From the NCBI GenBank assembly GCA_023666945.1, contig JAMPAY010000012.1, forward strand, positions 1 through 64,000: a stretch of 64,000 nucleotides of DNA, given 5' to 3'. Numbering within the stretch: the first letter of the stretch is position 1; every line of letters starts with the position of its first letter. Below the pieces are notes generated by a model. That model was not told the origin of the DNA and did no database searches. It saw only the letters and a program-made list of their open reading frames with translations. Source of the stretch: Paludibacter sp. (GTDB taxonomy: Bacteria; Bacteroidota; Bacteroidia; Bacteroidales; Paludibacteraceae). This document shows positions 7,067 to 16,553 of the stretch, one piece after another. Made by a program: the position numbers and the translations under genes.

Positions 7067-8740
7067 ATGACAAATTGGTTGGTAGAACTCTTTACCGGTA
7101 CATCGGTAGCACACACTATATTAGTGTATTGCATTATCATAGTGTTGGGTACGGCATTGGGCAAAATACGTCTTAAAGGCATCTCGTTGGGAGCAACATT
7201 TGTCTTGTTTGTCGGTTTGTTATTAGGTCATATAGGTGTACACTTGGATACGTCGATTACCGACTTTCTGAAGAACTTCGGTTTGATACTGTTTGTCTTC
7301 TCCATCGGATTGCAAGTGGGGCCCGGTTTTTTTGCTTCGTTCAAGAAAGGCGGATTGACACTGAATGCCTTGGCGTTCGGTATTTTTGCATTAGGAGTGT
7401 GTCTGTTTTTTCTATTGTACGGTCTGCTAAAAGAACGTATCGGCATGCCTATGTTGGTAGGTATTATGTGTGGCGCCATAACATCGACCCCTGCTTTGGG
7501 AGCCGCAGAAGAAGCATTAGGACAATTAAAAGCAGGCGGTGTAATACAAGATATTCCCCATATCAGTTTGGGGTATGCTGTAGCCTACCCCATGGCTATT
7601 ATAGGCAGTATACTGGTAATGATGCTTTTGAAAGCCATCTTTCGTATTGATATAGCCCAAGAAGAACAGACCTTGCAGAACCAACATGACCAATCGGAAC
7701 AACCTGATATACTCACGTTTCGTATCACTAACTCGGAAATGGATGGTATGACATTGGCTACTTTGAAAACAAAATTCGGGCATCAGTTGGTAGCAACCCG
7801 CGTATTTAACGGTAGTGAAGTGTTCATTCCACATGCCGATACTATTTTTCATTTGTCGGACATAGTATTGGTAGTTGCCCATCATGCTTTCAAGGAAGAT
7901 TTATGCGCCCTATTCGGTGAGGAAACTGAATTTGAGTGGAAAGATTATGAAAGCACCATGGTATCTCGTAGAATTGTGGTTACACGCAGCAACATTAACG
8001 GTAAGACCATAGGGCAATTGCATTTGCGCAGTGCCTTTAACGTGAATGTAACCCGTATCAACCGTGCCGGTGTTGACTTATTGGCTCGTCCTGACTTGGT
8101 ATTGCAAGTGGGTGATAAGGTTATGGTGGTTGGACCATCTGCCGGTATTCAGAAAGTTGAAACTTTGTTAGGCAATACTCTAAAACGTTTGAACGAACCG
8201 CATATTATCACCATCTTTTTGGGCATACTCTTAGGTATTATATTAGGGGCCGCCCCTGTATATTTTCCTGCTATGCCAACACCTGCCAAATTGGGTTTGG
8301 TGGGTGGTCCATTGGTAGTAGCCATCCTGTTAGGGCGTTTCGGCTATAAACTTAAACTGATTACTTACACTACTCAATCCGCCAATCTGATGTTGCGCGA
8401 ATTAGGGCTTAGTTTGTTTTTAGCCAGTGTAGGTTTGTCGGCGGGAAGTGAATTTGTAGACTCTGTGATATCGCACGATGGTCTGTTGTGGTTGCTTTGC
8501 GGTACGCTGATAACCATGATACCTCCCTTTCTGATAGGTATAGCAGCACGTTTACTGAAACTAAACTTCTTTACCATTTGCGGACTGATAGCCGGGGCTC
8601 ATACAAATGCTCCTCCATTGGCATATACGGCAGCCTTGTCGGATACAGACGAGCCTGCCGTTTCCTACTCTACCGTATATCCCTTGATTACTTTTTTGCG
8701 CATCCTATCCGCACAAATGATAGTGTTGTTTTTCACCTAA
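7067..8740 (+). CDS. AspT/YidE/YbjL-family transporter with two RCK_C domains
   Basis: A 557-aa integral membrane protein of the aspartate:alanine exchanger superfamily. It has the duplicated architecture of the family: about five membrane segments (residues 15-180) with the motif GLQVGPGFFASF, then two soluble TrkA-C (RCK_C) regulatory domains (about 210-290 and 300-370, each a beta-rich unit ending in a GDKVMVVG-type turn), then a second membrane half from residue 380 with the mirrored motif VGLSAGSEFV. The conserved GAHTNAPPLAYT near residue 515 is typical. Substrate is unknown; relatives exchange dicarboxylates or amino acids. It has its own promoter and no operon partner. Length is normal for the family. 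Confidence 0.85.
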   Translation: MTNWLVELFTGTSVAHTILVYCIIIVLGTALGKIRLKGISLGATFVLFVGLLLGHIGVHLDTSITDFLKNFGLILFVFSIGLQVGPGFFASFKKGGLTLNALAFGIFALGVCLFFLLYGLLKERIGMPMLVGIMCGAITSTPALGAAEEALGQLKAGGVIQDIPHISLGYAVAYPMAIIGSILVMMLLKAIFRIDIAQEEQTLQNQHDQSEQPDILTFRITNSEMDGMTLATLKTKFGHQLVATRVFNGSEVFIPHADTIFHLSDIVLVVAHHAFKEDLCALFGEETEFEWKDYESTMVSRRIVVTRSNINGKTIGQLHLRSAFNVNVTRINRAGVDLLARPDLVLQVGDKVMVVGPSAGIQKVETLLGNTLKRLNEPHIITIFLGILLGIILGAAPVYFPAMPTPAKLGLVGGPLVVAILLGRFGYKLKLITYTTQSANLMLRELGLSLFLASVGLSAGSEFVDSVISHDGLLWLLCGTLITMIPPFLIGIAARLLKLNFFTICGLIAGAHTNAPPLAYTAALSDTDEPAVSYSTVYPLITFLRILSAQMIVLFFT

Positions 8741-8779
8741 CCTATCTGCAAAGGATTTGCGCATATCTGCTTTTTTTTC

Positions 8780-8787
8780 TACTTTTG
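8780..8787 (+). promoter_or_regulatory. promoter -7 box before the YccF-patatin pair
   Basis: TACTTTTG, a TAnnTTTG match, lies 43 nt before the YccF start, so the YccF and patatin genes (5-bp gap) probably share this promoter. Confidence 0.6.
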
Positions 8788-8830
8788 CAGTCGAAACAGA
8801 AGGTATAGTTAAATCGTATGTGTAGAAAAA

Positions 8831-9229
8831 ATGCCGAACAAGGCATTGTTTTACTCTATGAGATTGATTGGTAACATTCTTTGGTGTCTGTTTGGCGGAT
8901 TGGAAGCCGCTATAGGTTATATGATTGGTGCAATCGTATTGTGTTGCACTCTTGTTGGTATTCCCTTTGGTTTACAATTATTCAAGATAGGTTTACTCTG
9001 CTTATGGCCATTCGGTGCTGAAGTAAATAACACTTCCGACGAAAGCGGTTGTCTATATATGCTATTGAATATCTTATGGTTCGTTTTCGGGGGTATCTAC
9101 GTTCTATTCGTTCACTTTTGTTTTGGTGTGTTGTTATGCCTTACTATTGTAGGTATTCCTTTTGGCAAACAACACTTTAAGTTATCAGGATTGGCTTTGC
9201 ACCCTTTTGGGCGTAACATACAAATATAA
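8831..9229 (+). CDS. YccF domain-containing inner-membrane protein
   Basis: A 132-aa protein built of two copies of the YccF module. Each copy has a pair of hydrophobic segments followed by a GIPFGLQLFKI or GIPFGKQHFKL motif and then a short L-x-PFG element (LWPFGAEV, LHPFGRNI). Together they form about four membrane spans. YccF proteins are widespread and their molecular role is unknown. An alternative start is the ATG at 8861, but the upstream ATG at 8831 keeps the usual N-terminal length. It is followed 5 bp later by a patatin-like gene; co-transcription suggests a shared envelope or lipid context, which is inference only. Confidence 0.85.
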   Translation: MPNKALFYSMRLIGNILWCLFGGLEAAIGYMIGAIVLCCTLVGIPFGLQLFKIGLLCLWPFGAEVNNTSDESGCLYMLLNILWFVFGGIYVLFVHFCFGVLLCLTIVGIPFGKQHFKLSGLALHPFGRNIQI

Positions 9230-9234
9230 CATAT

Positions 9235-10077
9235 ATGAAGATTGGTTTGGTATTGGAAGGAGGCGGCATGCGCGGCATGTACACTGCGGGCGTGCTTGAC
9301 AAAATGTTGGATAACGACTTTACTCCCGATGTTATATGCGGTACATCGGCAGGAGCGATATTTGGTGTAAATATGGTTTCGGGACAACGCGGACGTACGA
9401 TTCGCTACAACAAGAAGTACGTGGGCGATAAACGTTATATCAGTCTACGCTCTTTCTTTACTACCGGCAATATGATTAACCGTAAATTCGGTTGTGAAGA
9501 TATTCCGCATCGGTTAGACCCATTTGATGAAGTTGCTTTTGAGCAATCTCCCATACGCTTTTATGCGACCATTACCAACATGCGCACCGGCAAAGCCGAA
9601 TATGTACATGTGAAAAATTGTTTCGAGCAGATGGATGTATTGTGGGCATCGTCTGCACTTCCTATTATTACCCGCCCCGTACATTGGAAAGGCGAAAAAT
9701 ACCTGGACGGCGGACTTGCCGACAATATTCCTATGGAGGGATGTGTGCAACAAGGCTGCGATAAGTTGGTAGTGGTATTGACACGTCCGTTCGGTTACAG
9801 GAAACACGAATTGATTTTCTTGATATGCAGTTTGATATACTGCCGTTATCCGAGGTTGCTAAAAACGATATTGCACCGCAATCCTTACTACAACAAACAG
9901 ATAGACAAGATACTGCAATTAGAGGCAGAGGGCAAGATATTCGTTATCCGCCCGAGCATAAAAATGAATATAGGTCGATTGGAAAAGAACCCCGATAAAC
10001 TGCAACAACTATACAATTTGGGTATAGCCGACACAGAGAGTCAGTGGGAAGCCCTTCAAGCCTATTTGAAGGCCTAA
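9235..10077 (+). CDS. patatin-like phospholipase
   Basis: A 280-aa patatin-fold lipid acyl hydrolase. All catalytic landmarks are present: the oxyanion-hole motif EGGGMRGMYTAGVL (residues 8-21), the nucleophile elbow GTSAGA (Ser near residue 40) and the dyad aspartate in DGGLADNIPM (about residue 163). The length and the RYISLRSFFTTGNMIN region match the bacterial RssA/YjjU-like branch that hydrolyses phospholipids or acyl esters in the cytoplasm or at the inner membrane. There is no signal peptide. The first codon follows the YccF gene by 5 bp. The actual lipid substrate cannot be inferred from the sequence. Confidence 0.9.
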   Translation: MKIGLVLEGGGMRGMYTAGVLDKMLDNDFTPDVICGTSAGAIFGVNMVSGQRGRTIRYNKKYVGDKRYISLRSFFTTGNMINRKFGCEDIPHRLDPFDEVAFEQSPIRFYATITNMRTGKAEYVHVKNCFEQMDVLWASSALPIITRPVHWKGEKYLDGGLADNIPMEGCVQQGCDKLVVVLTRPFGYRKHELIFLICSLIYCRYPRLLKTILHRNPYYNKQIDKILQLEAEGKIFVIRPSIKMNIGRLEKNPDKLQQLYNLGIADTESQWEALQAYLKA

Positions 10078-10107
10078 CGAGGAGATTCCGGATTGTGCTG
10101 ATGCTCT

Positions 10108-10680
10108 TTAAGAGAGCGGGTAGGTCATGCGCAAGTAGTCTTCCCCAAAGAGGTATAAGATATTTTCGGGTCGGAATCCTAATGTTTTATAGAACTGCAT
10201 AGCCATACTATCGGGTATGACAACAAGCGTTGCCATATTACAAGGATAGGTGCGTGCCCTGCTAATAGCATCCAACAACAATTCCCGTGCTATACCTTGA
10301 CGCCGAAATTCCGGCATTACAGCCAAACTATCGAGATAGTATTCTCCCGCCACAGTTTCATCGACCATAGTTTGCGCTTCAACTGATACCAGGTCGCCCA
10401 ATCGTTGGAATGTATTTTTGCGCAAGTCGGCATAGCGTGCTCCCTCGTAAGATACCAAAGCACCTGCCAACTTTTCACCTACTACAGCCACATAGGTATT
10501 GCGCCATGAATAGAGCGTATCTTCTTGTTCGCATATAGTAGTCATGCGCATCAATTTTGTGCGTTTCTCTTCTGCAGAAGCATTGCGAAAGTCTTCTCCT
10601 AAGGCTGCATATACACATTCGGCGACAAAAGGAGCATCAGAGAAAGCGGCAGGTCGGATTGTAAGATGGGTAGTAGGCAT
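10108..10680 (-). CDS. GNAT-family N-acetyltransferase
   Basis: A 190-aa acyl-CoA-dependent acetyltransferase. The acetyl-CoA pyrophosphate loop is MPEFRRQGIARELL (about residues 132-145, R-x-x-G-x-A pattern), preceded by the strand YYLDSLAVMP and followed by the C-terminal AMQFYKTLGF motif that marks the fold. It is the last gene of a four-gene leftward operon (nitroreductase, Nudix hydrolase, M48-like peptidase, GNAT), 9 bp after the peptidase. The substrate, a small amine or a protein N-terminus, is not predictable. It converges on the patatin gene; the 30-bp gap has a short CTCTTTAAGAG hairpin that may help terminate both. Confidence 0.85.
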   Translation of the reverse strand: MPTTHLTIRPAAFSDAPFVAECVYAALGEDFRNASAEEKRTKLMRMTTICEQEDTLYSWRNTYVAVVGEKLAGALVSYEGARYADLRKNTFQRLGDLVSVEAQTMVDETVAGEYYLDSLAVMPEFRRQGIARELLLDAISRARTYPCNMATLVVIPDSMAMQFYKTLGFRPENILYLFGEDYLRMTYPLS

Positions 10681-10689
10681 AATAAGTAT

Positions 10690-11409
10690 TTAGTTTTCTC
10701 TTATAATTTGTTTATCGTTAAGTTGTTTGCGTCGTGTTTTCCAATCAGGTATGCGTTCTGACATGAGTTGCCAAAAGTCGGCACTATGATTAGCAATACG
10801 CAAATGTGTAATTTCGTGTACTACCACGTATTCTATCAGCGGAATCGGATATTTAGCCAATTCGAGGTTGAAACGCATGGTACGGCGTGCAGGAGTACAA
10901 CTCCCCCACTCTGTTTTCATGGTTCGGATACTCCATGCGACAGGGGATTCGCCCACTTGTTGCAGCCACGTCTCCACAAGTTGCTCCAATACAACAGCGA
11001 GTTGCTTACGGCGGAAATTATCTACAATGGCTTTTCTGCTCTCTTCCGTGCTTTGAGCAGAGCATTTGAGGAGTATATGATTGTCGTACAAACGCACACT
11101 ATTTCCTACATTAATATATTCGACTTGTAGTAAATAGGGCTTACCAAAGAGCGGGAGTTGTTCTCCCATTTGGTAATGGACGGTACGTTGTTGTGCTTCT
11201 GCGCAAATGCGTTGTCGGGTACGCAGAATCCAATCGGTATTTTTTCGTACAAATGCTTCTCCCTCTGTTAGCGGTACTTGCCAAGGCAATGAGAGACGGA
11301 TATTCCCCTCGGTAGGCAGTATCCGCAAATGCATTCTGCGTATAGGTTTTCGGCAGACCTCAACGGACAAACCGTCGATTTGCAGCAGTATGGTATTATC
11401 GTTTTTCAT
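10690..11409 (-). CDS. YgjP-like zinc metallopeptidase (DUF45/M48 family)
   Basis: A 239-aa protein with the zinc motif VVHEITHLRIANHSADFW near the C-terminus: HEITH supplies two histidine ligands and the catalytic glutamate, and the following NHSADFW is the usual third-ligand region of the YgjP/WLM-related family. The N-terminal half holds the conserved PIRRMHLRILPTEGNIRLSLP segment. A second family mark is MKTEWGSCTPARRTMRFN, which corresponds to the conserved R-WGSC motif. Substrates of this family are not established. It overlaps the Nudix gene by 14 nt and precedes the GNAT gene by 9 bp, so it is part of one transcript. No signal peptide; cytoplasmic. Confidence 0.9.
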   Translation of the reverse strand: MKNDNTILLQIDGLSVEVCRKPIRRMHLRILPTEGNIRLSLPWQVPLTEGEAFVRKNTDWILRTRQRICAEAQQRTVHYQMGEQLPLFGKPYLLQVEYINVGNSVRLYDNHILLKCSAQSTEESRKAIVDNFRRKQLAVVLEQLVETWLQQVGESPVAWSIRTMKTEWGSCTPARRTMRFNLELAKYPIPLIEYVVVHEITHLRIANHSADFWQLMSERIPDWKTRRKQLNDKQIIREN

Positions 11410-11977
11410 TTTCTGCCTTTAGGGCAAGATATTTCCAGAGTGGTGCTGCATGAAGTGCTTGTACGATTTCGCCGTTGCAGAGCAACTCCTTAAGTTGTTC
11501 GGGAGTAAGGATGTGCGTTTGTATGTCTTCGGTAGATTCTTGATGTGCTTCATCGATGCGTTGAACACCGGTAGCAAGGAATGTATAGGAGCGATTGGTA
11601 TGGTTAGTAGGATTGGGTGAGAGGCACATAAATTCTGTCCATTCGCCTCCTCCAAAACCTGTTTCTTCCAACAATTCGCGTTTTGCCGCTTCCAGCGGTG
11701 AAGCATCGGTAGGGTCGATGACTCCTGCACAGAGTTCGTAGTGCGTTTCGCCTATTGCATGACGATACTGACTGATAAGCACAAAATTGCCTTCGTTGGT
11801 AGTCGCAATGACATTGACCCAATCGGGGAATTCGAATATGTACCAAGAAGGTATTTCCACCCCGGAGGGGAGTCGTACGTGATCTTTGCGTACGGTGTAC
11901 CAATCGCCCTCTTGAGCCAGATAGCGGCTCTCGAGCACTTCCCATTTACGATTTTCGAGCGGTTTCATAATTACCAT
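11396..11977 (-). CDS. Nudix hydrolase, ADP-ribose pyrophosphatase type
   Basis: A 193-aa hydrolase of nucleoside diphosphates linked to another moiety. The Nudix box is GVIDPTDASPLEAAKRELLE followed by ETGF (about residues 82-105); the metal-binding REL-x-EE core is intact, while the first acidic position of the box is Asp rather than Glu. The upstream strand VNVIATTNEGNFVLISQYRH and overall length match ADP-ribose pyrophosphatases, which recycle ADP-ribose. Starts are possible at 11977 or 11968; the first overlaps the stop of the nitroreductase gene by 7 nt, consistent with coupled translation. It is followed by a 14-nt overlap with the peptidase gene. Confidence 0.88.
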   Translation of the reverse strand: MVIMKPLENRKWEVLESRYLAQEGDWYTVRKDHVRLPSGVEIPSWYIFEFPDWVNVIATTNEGNFVLISQYRHAIGETHYELCAGVIDPTDASPLEAAKRELLEETGFGGGEWTEFMCLSPNPTNHTNRSYTFLATGVQRIDEAHQESTEDIQTHILTPEQLKELLCNGEIVQALHAAPLWKYLALKAENEKR

Positions 11978-12567
11978 TGATTGTGATGTATATTATCGGT
12001 ATTGTATTTCTGTTTGACTGCCGGATTTTCTGCCGGATAGCCGACAGGAATGATGCAGAGCGGTATGATATGTTCGGGCAGATGAAGAAGTTGTTGTGCC
12101 AAGGTTACTCTATCCATGGCAGGATGCAGTCCAGTCCATACGGCTCCCAACCCCATGGCATGTGCAGCCAAAAGAATGTTTTGCGCTGCAGCCGAGACAT
12201 CGTTTACCCAGAAATCTTGTGCGGCTCCAGGCAAAGTTTTGGACAAATCGCCACAAGGAATAATACAAAGTTGGCAATTGTTGGCTACACGTGAGTTAGG
12301 GAATTGCTCTCCCAGAGTACGCAAGATTGTAGAATCGTCAATAACTATGAATGCCCATGGCTGTGCGTTCATAGCCGAGGGAGCCGACATGGCACACCTC
12401 AGAAGTGTATCGAGTTGTTGCTCGGTGGTTTTTTGCTCTGTGAAACTGCGTACGGAAACGCGCGTCTGCATGACGCAAATAGCAGATGTTGTTGTCATTG
12501 TAGTGTTGTTATTTGTGCATCCGATGCTGATAAGCACCAAGAAGGCATACAAAAAGATTTTTTTCAT
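11971..12567 (-). CDS. nitroreductase-family protein with a lipoprotein signal
   Basis: A 198-aa FMN-dependent oxidoreductase. Residues 1-17 form a signal peptide ending in a plausible lipobox (LISIGC, Cys17), followed by a Thr/Asn-rich linker and then the nitroreductase domain: TRVSVRSFTEQ, the flavin-contact APSAMNAQPWAFIVI, and GLGAVWTGLHP with the C-terminal IIPVGYPAENP. Nitroreductases are usually cytoplasmic; an exported, lipid-anchored form is less common and known mainly from Bacteroidota. It would require flavin loading before or after export. It is the first gene of the leftward operon under the promoter at 12609-12616. The physiological substrate is unknown. Confidence 0.85.
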   Translation of the reverse strand: MKKIFLYAFLVLISIGCTNNNTTMTTTSAICVMQTRVSVRSFTEQKTTEQQLDTLLRCAMSAPSAMNAQPWAFIVIDDSTILRTLGEQFPNSRVANNCQLCIIPCGDLSKTLPGAAQDFWVNDVSAAAQNILLAAHAMGLGAVWTGLHPAMDRVTLAQQLLHLPEHIIPLCIIPVGYPAENPAVKQKYNTDNIHHNQW

Positions 12568-12608
12568 AATGCTATAGAATTGCGTAATTGCTCCCTAAGA
12601 GCACTCTG

Positions 12609-12616
12609 CAAAGGTA
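12609..12616 (-). promoter_or_regulatory. promoter -7 box of the nitroreductase operon
   Basis: On the minus strand TACCTTTG matches TAnnTTTG, 41 nt before the nitroreductase start; it probably drives the four genes down to 10108. Confidence 0.65.
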
Positions 12617-13055
12617 CAACAAAAGTTGCAAAGTAAGAAATGAGTATGCATAAGTTTTTGTGGGAAAGGCTTTGCTTCCCTGCTGATCGGAGGGTATTTT
12701 TTTACAGATTTGAGCGTGCTGTCGTTTTTGACAGAATGAAAGTTCGATAAGATCTCGACGAGATCTCTTGAGATACCGTAACGAGTCCGTAGGAAAAAAA
12801 CAGGCTTGAGCGAGTATAGGTGTAAGTAAGTCAAAAAGAATATAAAACAAAACGCAAGTATTTATAGCAAAACAAAACCACAAAGACAAAAACGCAAAAA
12901 AAAGAAGTATCCGTAGTGAAGCAGTGGAAGCGGTAATCAATTGGTCTGCTCGCTTTTTGAAGTTCACAAACCAATTCGCCAAATTTGCACTTGGTAGTTG
13001 AAAGTAGGGCCACACTTGTTTGGTCTGCCGGTTTCCACAAACCGAAAAAATGTTG
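12617..13055. other. gene-free interval with two inverted repeats
   Basis: About 440 bases without a convincing gene; open frames here have no recognisable protein features. Two inverted repeats are present. AGATCTC GAC GAGATCT lies at 12750-12766. CGGTTT CCAC AAACCG lies at 13029-13044, directly upstream of the mfd -7 box, where it could act as an operator. The rest is AT-rich with no promoter-like element noticed. Confidence 0.5.
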
Positions 13056-13063
13056 TATCTTTG
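13056..13063 (+). promoter_or_regulatory. promoter -7 box of mfd
   Basis: TATCTTTG matches TAnnTTTG. It leaves a leader of about 115 nt before the mfd start; no terminator-like structure is seen in that leader. Confidence 0.6.
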
Positions 13064-13184
13064 TGCCGTTTTATAAATTAGGGTATATAGCGGTTCCTCC
13101 CACTTAGTAATCTACAAACAGAAATACTATTGGCAGACATCCGCATTCCCTTTCAGACGGATCAGACAGACAGGCATAGAGAAA

Positions 13185-16100
13185 ATGACACTATACGATC
13201 TATTAGGCTATTACCGGCAACATACAGCCCTCGCTTCTCTCGCTCAGGAACTATCAAGCAAGCGCATTACTCATACCGTAGCAGAAGGTTTATACGGTTC
13301 GGCACAAGCCTTGGTAATTGCCGGTTTATTTTTGCGCAGCCACCGTCATCAACTTATCGTTATGGATAATGCCGATGATGCAGCCTATTTGCTAAACGAC
13401 TTGAAACTATTGCTCCCTCCTGAGGAAGCAGGAAAAGAATGGGTATGTTTTTTTCCTGCCTCGTTCCGCATACGTCAGCGTAAACACGGAGTTGATGCCG
13501 CCTACGAAATAGAACGCACCGCCACACTGAACCGCTTAAGCAATAATAAGAACGCTTGCATAGTGGTGACTTATCCTGAAGCGTTGACAGAATCGGTAGT
13601 AGCCCGACAACAATTTCAGCAAGACACTGTCTTGTTGAAAAAAGGACAAGAGATAAGCATCGGACAGTTGCAACAACTCCTATTGGACGGTGGGTGGACA
13701 AAAGTGGATTTTGTATACGAACCCGGACAGTTCTCGATAAGAGGCGGCATAGTGGACATATTTTCATATTCGCATGAGATGCCTTACCGAATAGATTTCT
13801 TTGGCGATGAAATAGATTCTATTCGCACATTTGATATAGAAACACAACTCTCTAAAAACAAAGTGGATAGCATTGAAATAATTCCTGATTTTGATCAGTC
13901 ATCCACAACATCGGAGGGCGGTAATTTATTCGACTATTTTCCAGAGACCATGTGGCTGATATGCAACGATATGGCATTCTTACACCACAAGTTGGCATCG
14001 ACCATAAGCAACGAACCTAATGAGCCCCGACACATGGGTATGCTGCTATCGGACAAGGAAGAGGCGTTGCCCTACTCGACGTTGGAGTTGTGCGGCAAGT
14101 CGGTATTCAATGTATATAGCAAGGCAACCTTTCATACCCAACCTCAGCCCATCTATCATAAGAATTTCGACTTATTAGATGAGGCCCTGCAACAATATGC
14201 CCATGAGGATTATCAGATATACATACTGTCGGACTCACAGAAACAGATAGACCGTCTGCAGAACATCTTGCGCGAAAAACAGAATGACGCTACAGAGCGT
14301 CCTTTGTATGAAGGCAGACTGCAAGGCATCTGCCAAACTCTGCATGCAGGGTTTACAGACAGCGATTTACATATATGCTGCCTGACCGACCACCAACTGT
14401 TTGAACGTTTCCACAAAGTGCAACAAAAAGCCGATACCGCCCGACAAGGTAAAGTATTGCTCACCCTGAAAGAACTGAACCAACTGCAAGTAGGCGACTA
14501 TGTTGTGCATGTGGATCATGGTATCGGACGTTTCGGTGGCTTGGTACATACAACTGTCAATGGGAAGCGGCAGGAAATGATAAAGTTGATTTATAGGGAT
14601 AACGATATTCTTTTTGTATCGATTCATTCGCTGCACCGCATTTCCAAATATAAGGGAAAAGACGGTGGCAGTCCGAACATCTCAAAATTGGGTTCGGGGC
14701 AATGGGAGAGGATGAAAGAACGCACGAAGTCGAAAGTGAAAGACATTGCGCGCGACTTGATACAACTCTATGCCCAACGCCGTCAGGAGAAAGGTTTTGC
14801 CTATTCGCCCGACTCGTATCTGCAACACGAGTTGGAGGCATCGTTCTTGTATGAAGATACTCCCGACCAGCAAAAAGCCACGATAGAGATGAAGCACGAT
14901 ATGGAGTCGCCGATACCTATGGATAGGCTTATCTGCGGTGATGTGGGTTTTGGAAAGACGGAAATAGCCATGCGTGCCGCTTTCAAGGCGGCTACCGATG
15001 GCAAGCAAACGGCTGTATTGGTACCGACAACCGTATTGGCACTGCAACACTACAATAGTTTTAAGGAACGTTTCAAGAATTTCCCCATAACGGTGGAATA
15101 TCTATCGCGTGCGAAAACGACCAAACAAGTAAAAGAAATAGTACAACGTTTGGCTGCCGGAGAAATAGACATACTGATAGGTACACATAAGATAGTAGGC
15201 AAAACGGTACAATTCAAAGATTTAGGTCTGCTTATCATTGACGAAGAACAGAAGTTTGGTGTAGCGACCAAAGAGAAACTGCGTCAACTGAAAGTGAACG
15301 TAGATACCCTGACCCTGACCGCCACTCCTATTCCTCGTACGCTGCAATTTTCGCTATTGGGAGCCCGCGACCTATCGATAATGCACACTCCTCCCCCAAA
15401 CCGTTATCCGGTTCAGACAGAGATTATTACCCCCGATGATGAAGATATTATACAAGAAGCCATTCGGTTGGAACTGAATAGGAACGGTCAGGTGTTTGTA
15501 ATCAGCAACCTGATTCAGCATCTCCCCACCCTGCGCAACAAGATACAGCGTTTGGTGCCCGAAGCCCGTATAGCCCTTGCACACGGACAAATGCCCCCCG
15601 AAGATATGGAGAGTATACTGACCGACTTCATCAACTACGATTATGATGTATTGATAGCCACCAGTATAATAGAATCGGGCGTGGACATACCCAATGTAAA
15701 CACGATCATCATCAACTCTGCTCATCGTTTCGGTTTGAGCGATTTGCATCAGATGCGTGGGCGTGTAGGACGCTCCAACAGAAAAGCCTATTGCTATTTG
15801 GTAGCCCCTGCCTCGGAACTGCTCACTCCCGATGCAAAACGCAGGTTGCAAGCCATAGAAACATTTGCCGATTTGGGGTCGGGTTTTCATATTGCCATGC
15901 AAGACCTTGACATACGTGGAGCCGGTAACATGCTGGGAGCAGAGCAATCGGGCTTTATTGCCGACTTGGGTTATGAAACCTATCAGCGCATACTGAACGA
16001 AGCCGTATTGGAACTGAAAGAGGAGGAATTTCCCAACCTGTTTGCAGATGATCAACCCCAAGGAGGTTTGCAAAACACGAGCCGATATTGGGTAAACGAT

Positions 16101-16553
16101 TCACAATTGGAATCGGACTTGGAAATAGGTTTCCCCGAAACTTATGTAGAAAATATATCGGAGCGTATTACGCTATATCGCGAATTGGACAACCTACAAC
16201 AAGAAACCGAATTGGTGTCATTTGAGCATCGACTGATAGACCGCTTCGGAACGATGCCTCCCGAAGCACAAGAGTTGCTGATGGTGGTACGATTGCGTTG
16301 GAAGTGTATGGCATTGGGTATTGAAAAAATAGTGCTGAAAATGTCGCGAATGGTATTGTATTTTCCATCTAACATACAATCGCCCTACTACCGGTCGGAA
16401 ACATTCGGACAGATACTTACTTATATAGTGAGCAATCCGCGCCGTTGTCAAGTGCGCGACCAAAACGGTAAACGATCTGCCGTAATTGCCAATGTACAAA
16501 CATTGAGAGAAGCATACGAAATCATCAACAAACTGACAAATACCGATTCATAA
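13185..16553 (+). CDS. mfd: transcription-repair coupling factor Mfd
   Basis: A 1122-aa superfamily 2 DNA translocase that removes RNA polymerase stalled at lesions and recruits UvrA. Domains in order: UvrB-homology module (residues 1-340, with QFSIRGGIVDIFSY), RNA-polymerase-interacting CarD-like domain beginning at QLQVGDYVVHVDHGIGRF (about 431), the helicase lobes with Walker A GDVGFGKTEIAMRA (about 583), Walker B IIDEEQKFGV (about 684), TATPIPRTLQF and QMRGRVGRSNRKAYCYL, and the C-terminal TRCF domain. Length is normal. The next gene starts directly after the stop codon, so the following small outer-membrane protein is likely co-transcribed. Confidence 0.97.
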   Translation: MTLYDLLGYYRQHTALASLAQELSSKRITHTVAEGLYGSAQALVIAGLFLRSHRHQLIVMDNADDAAYLLNDLKLLLPPEEAGKEWVCFFPASFRIRQRKHGVDAAYEIERTATLNRLSNNKNACIVVTYPEALTESVVARQQFQQDTVLLKKGQEISIGQLQQLLLDGGWTKVDFVYEPGQFSIRGGIVDIFSYSHEMPYRIDFFGDEIDSIRTFDIETQLSKNKVDSIEIIPDFDQSSTTSEGGNLFDYFPETMWLICNDMAFLHHKLASTISNEPNEPRHMGMLLSDKEEALPYSTLELCGKSVFNVYSKATFHTQPQPIYHKNFDLLDEALQQYAHEDYQIYILSDSQKQIDRLQNILREKQNDATERPLYEGRLQGICQTLHAGFTDSDLHICCLTDHQLFERFHKVQQKADTARQGKVLLTLKELNQLQVGDYVVHVDHGIGRFGGLVHTTVNGKRQEMIKLIYRDNDILFVSIHSLHRISKYKGKDGGSPNISKLGSGQWERMKERTKSKVKDIARDLIQLYAQRRQEKGFAYSPDSYLQHELEASFLYEDTPDQQKATIEMKHDMESPIPMDRLICGDVGFGKTEIAMRAAFKAATDGKQTAVLVPTTVLALQHYNSFKERFKNFPITVEYLSRAKTTKQVKEIVQRLAAGEIDILIGTHKIVGKTVQFKDLGLLIIDEEQKFGVATKEKLRQLKVNVDTLTLTATPIPRTLQFSLLGARDLSIMHTPPPNRYPVQTEIITPDDEDIIQEAIRLELNRNGQVFVISNLIQHLPTLRNKIQRLVPEARIALAHGQMPPEDMESILTDFINYDYDVLIATSIIESGVDIPNVNTIIINSAHRFGLSDLHQMRGRVGRSNRKAYCYLVAPASELLTPDAKRRLQAIETFADLGSGFHIAMQDLDIRGAGNMLGAEQSGFIADLGYETYQRILNEAVLELKEEEFPNLFADDQPQGGLQNTSRYWVNDSQLESDLEIGFPETYVENISERITLYRELDNLQQETELVSFEHRLIDRFGTMPPEAQELLMVVRLRWKCMALGIEKIVLKMSRMVLYFPSNIQSPYYRSETFGQILTYIVSNPRRCQVRDQNGKRSAVIANVQTLREAYEIINKLTNTDS

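Noticed and set aside
10080..10107. Terminator between patatin and GNAT genes
   Set aside because: Only a 5-bp hairpin with no T tract; too weak to list as a terminator.
12617..13040. Open frames on the minus strand between the nitroreductase gene and mfd
   Set aside because: Low-complexity, no recognisable protein features; best read as non-coding.
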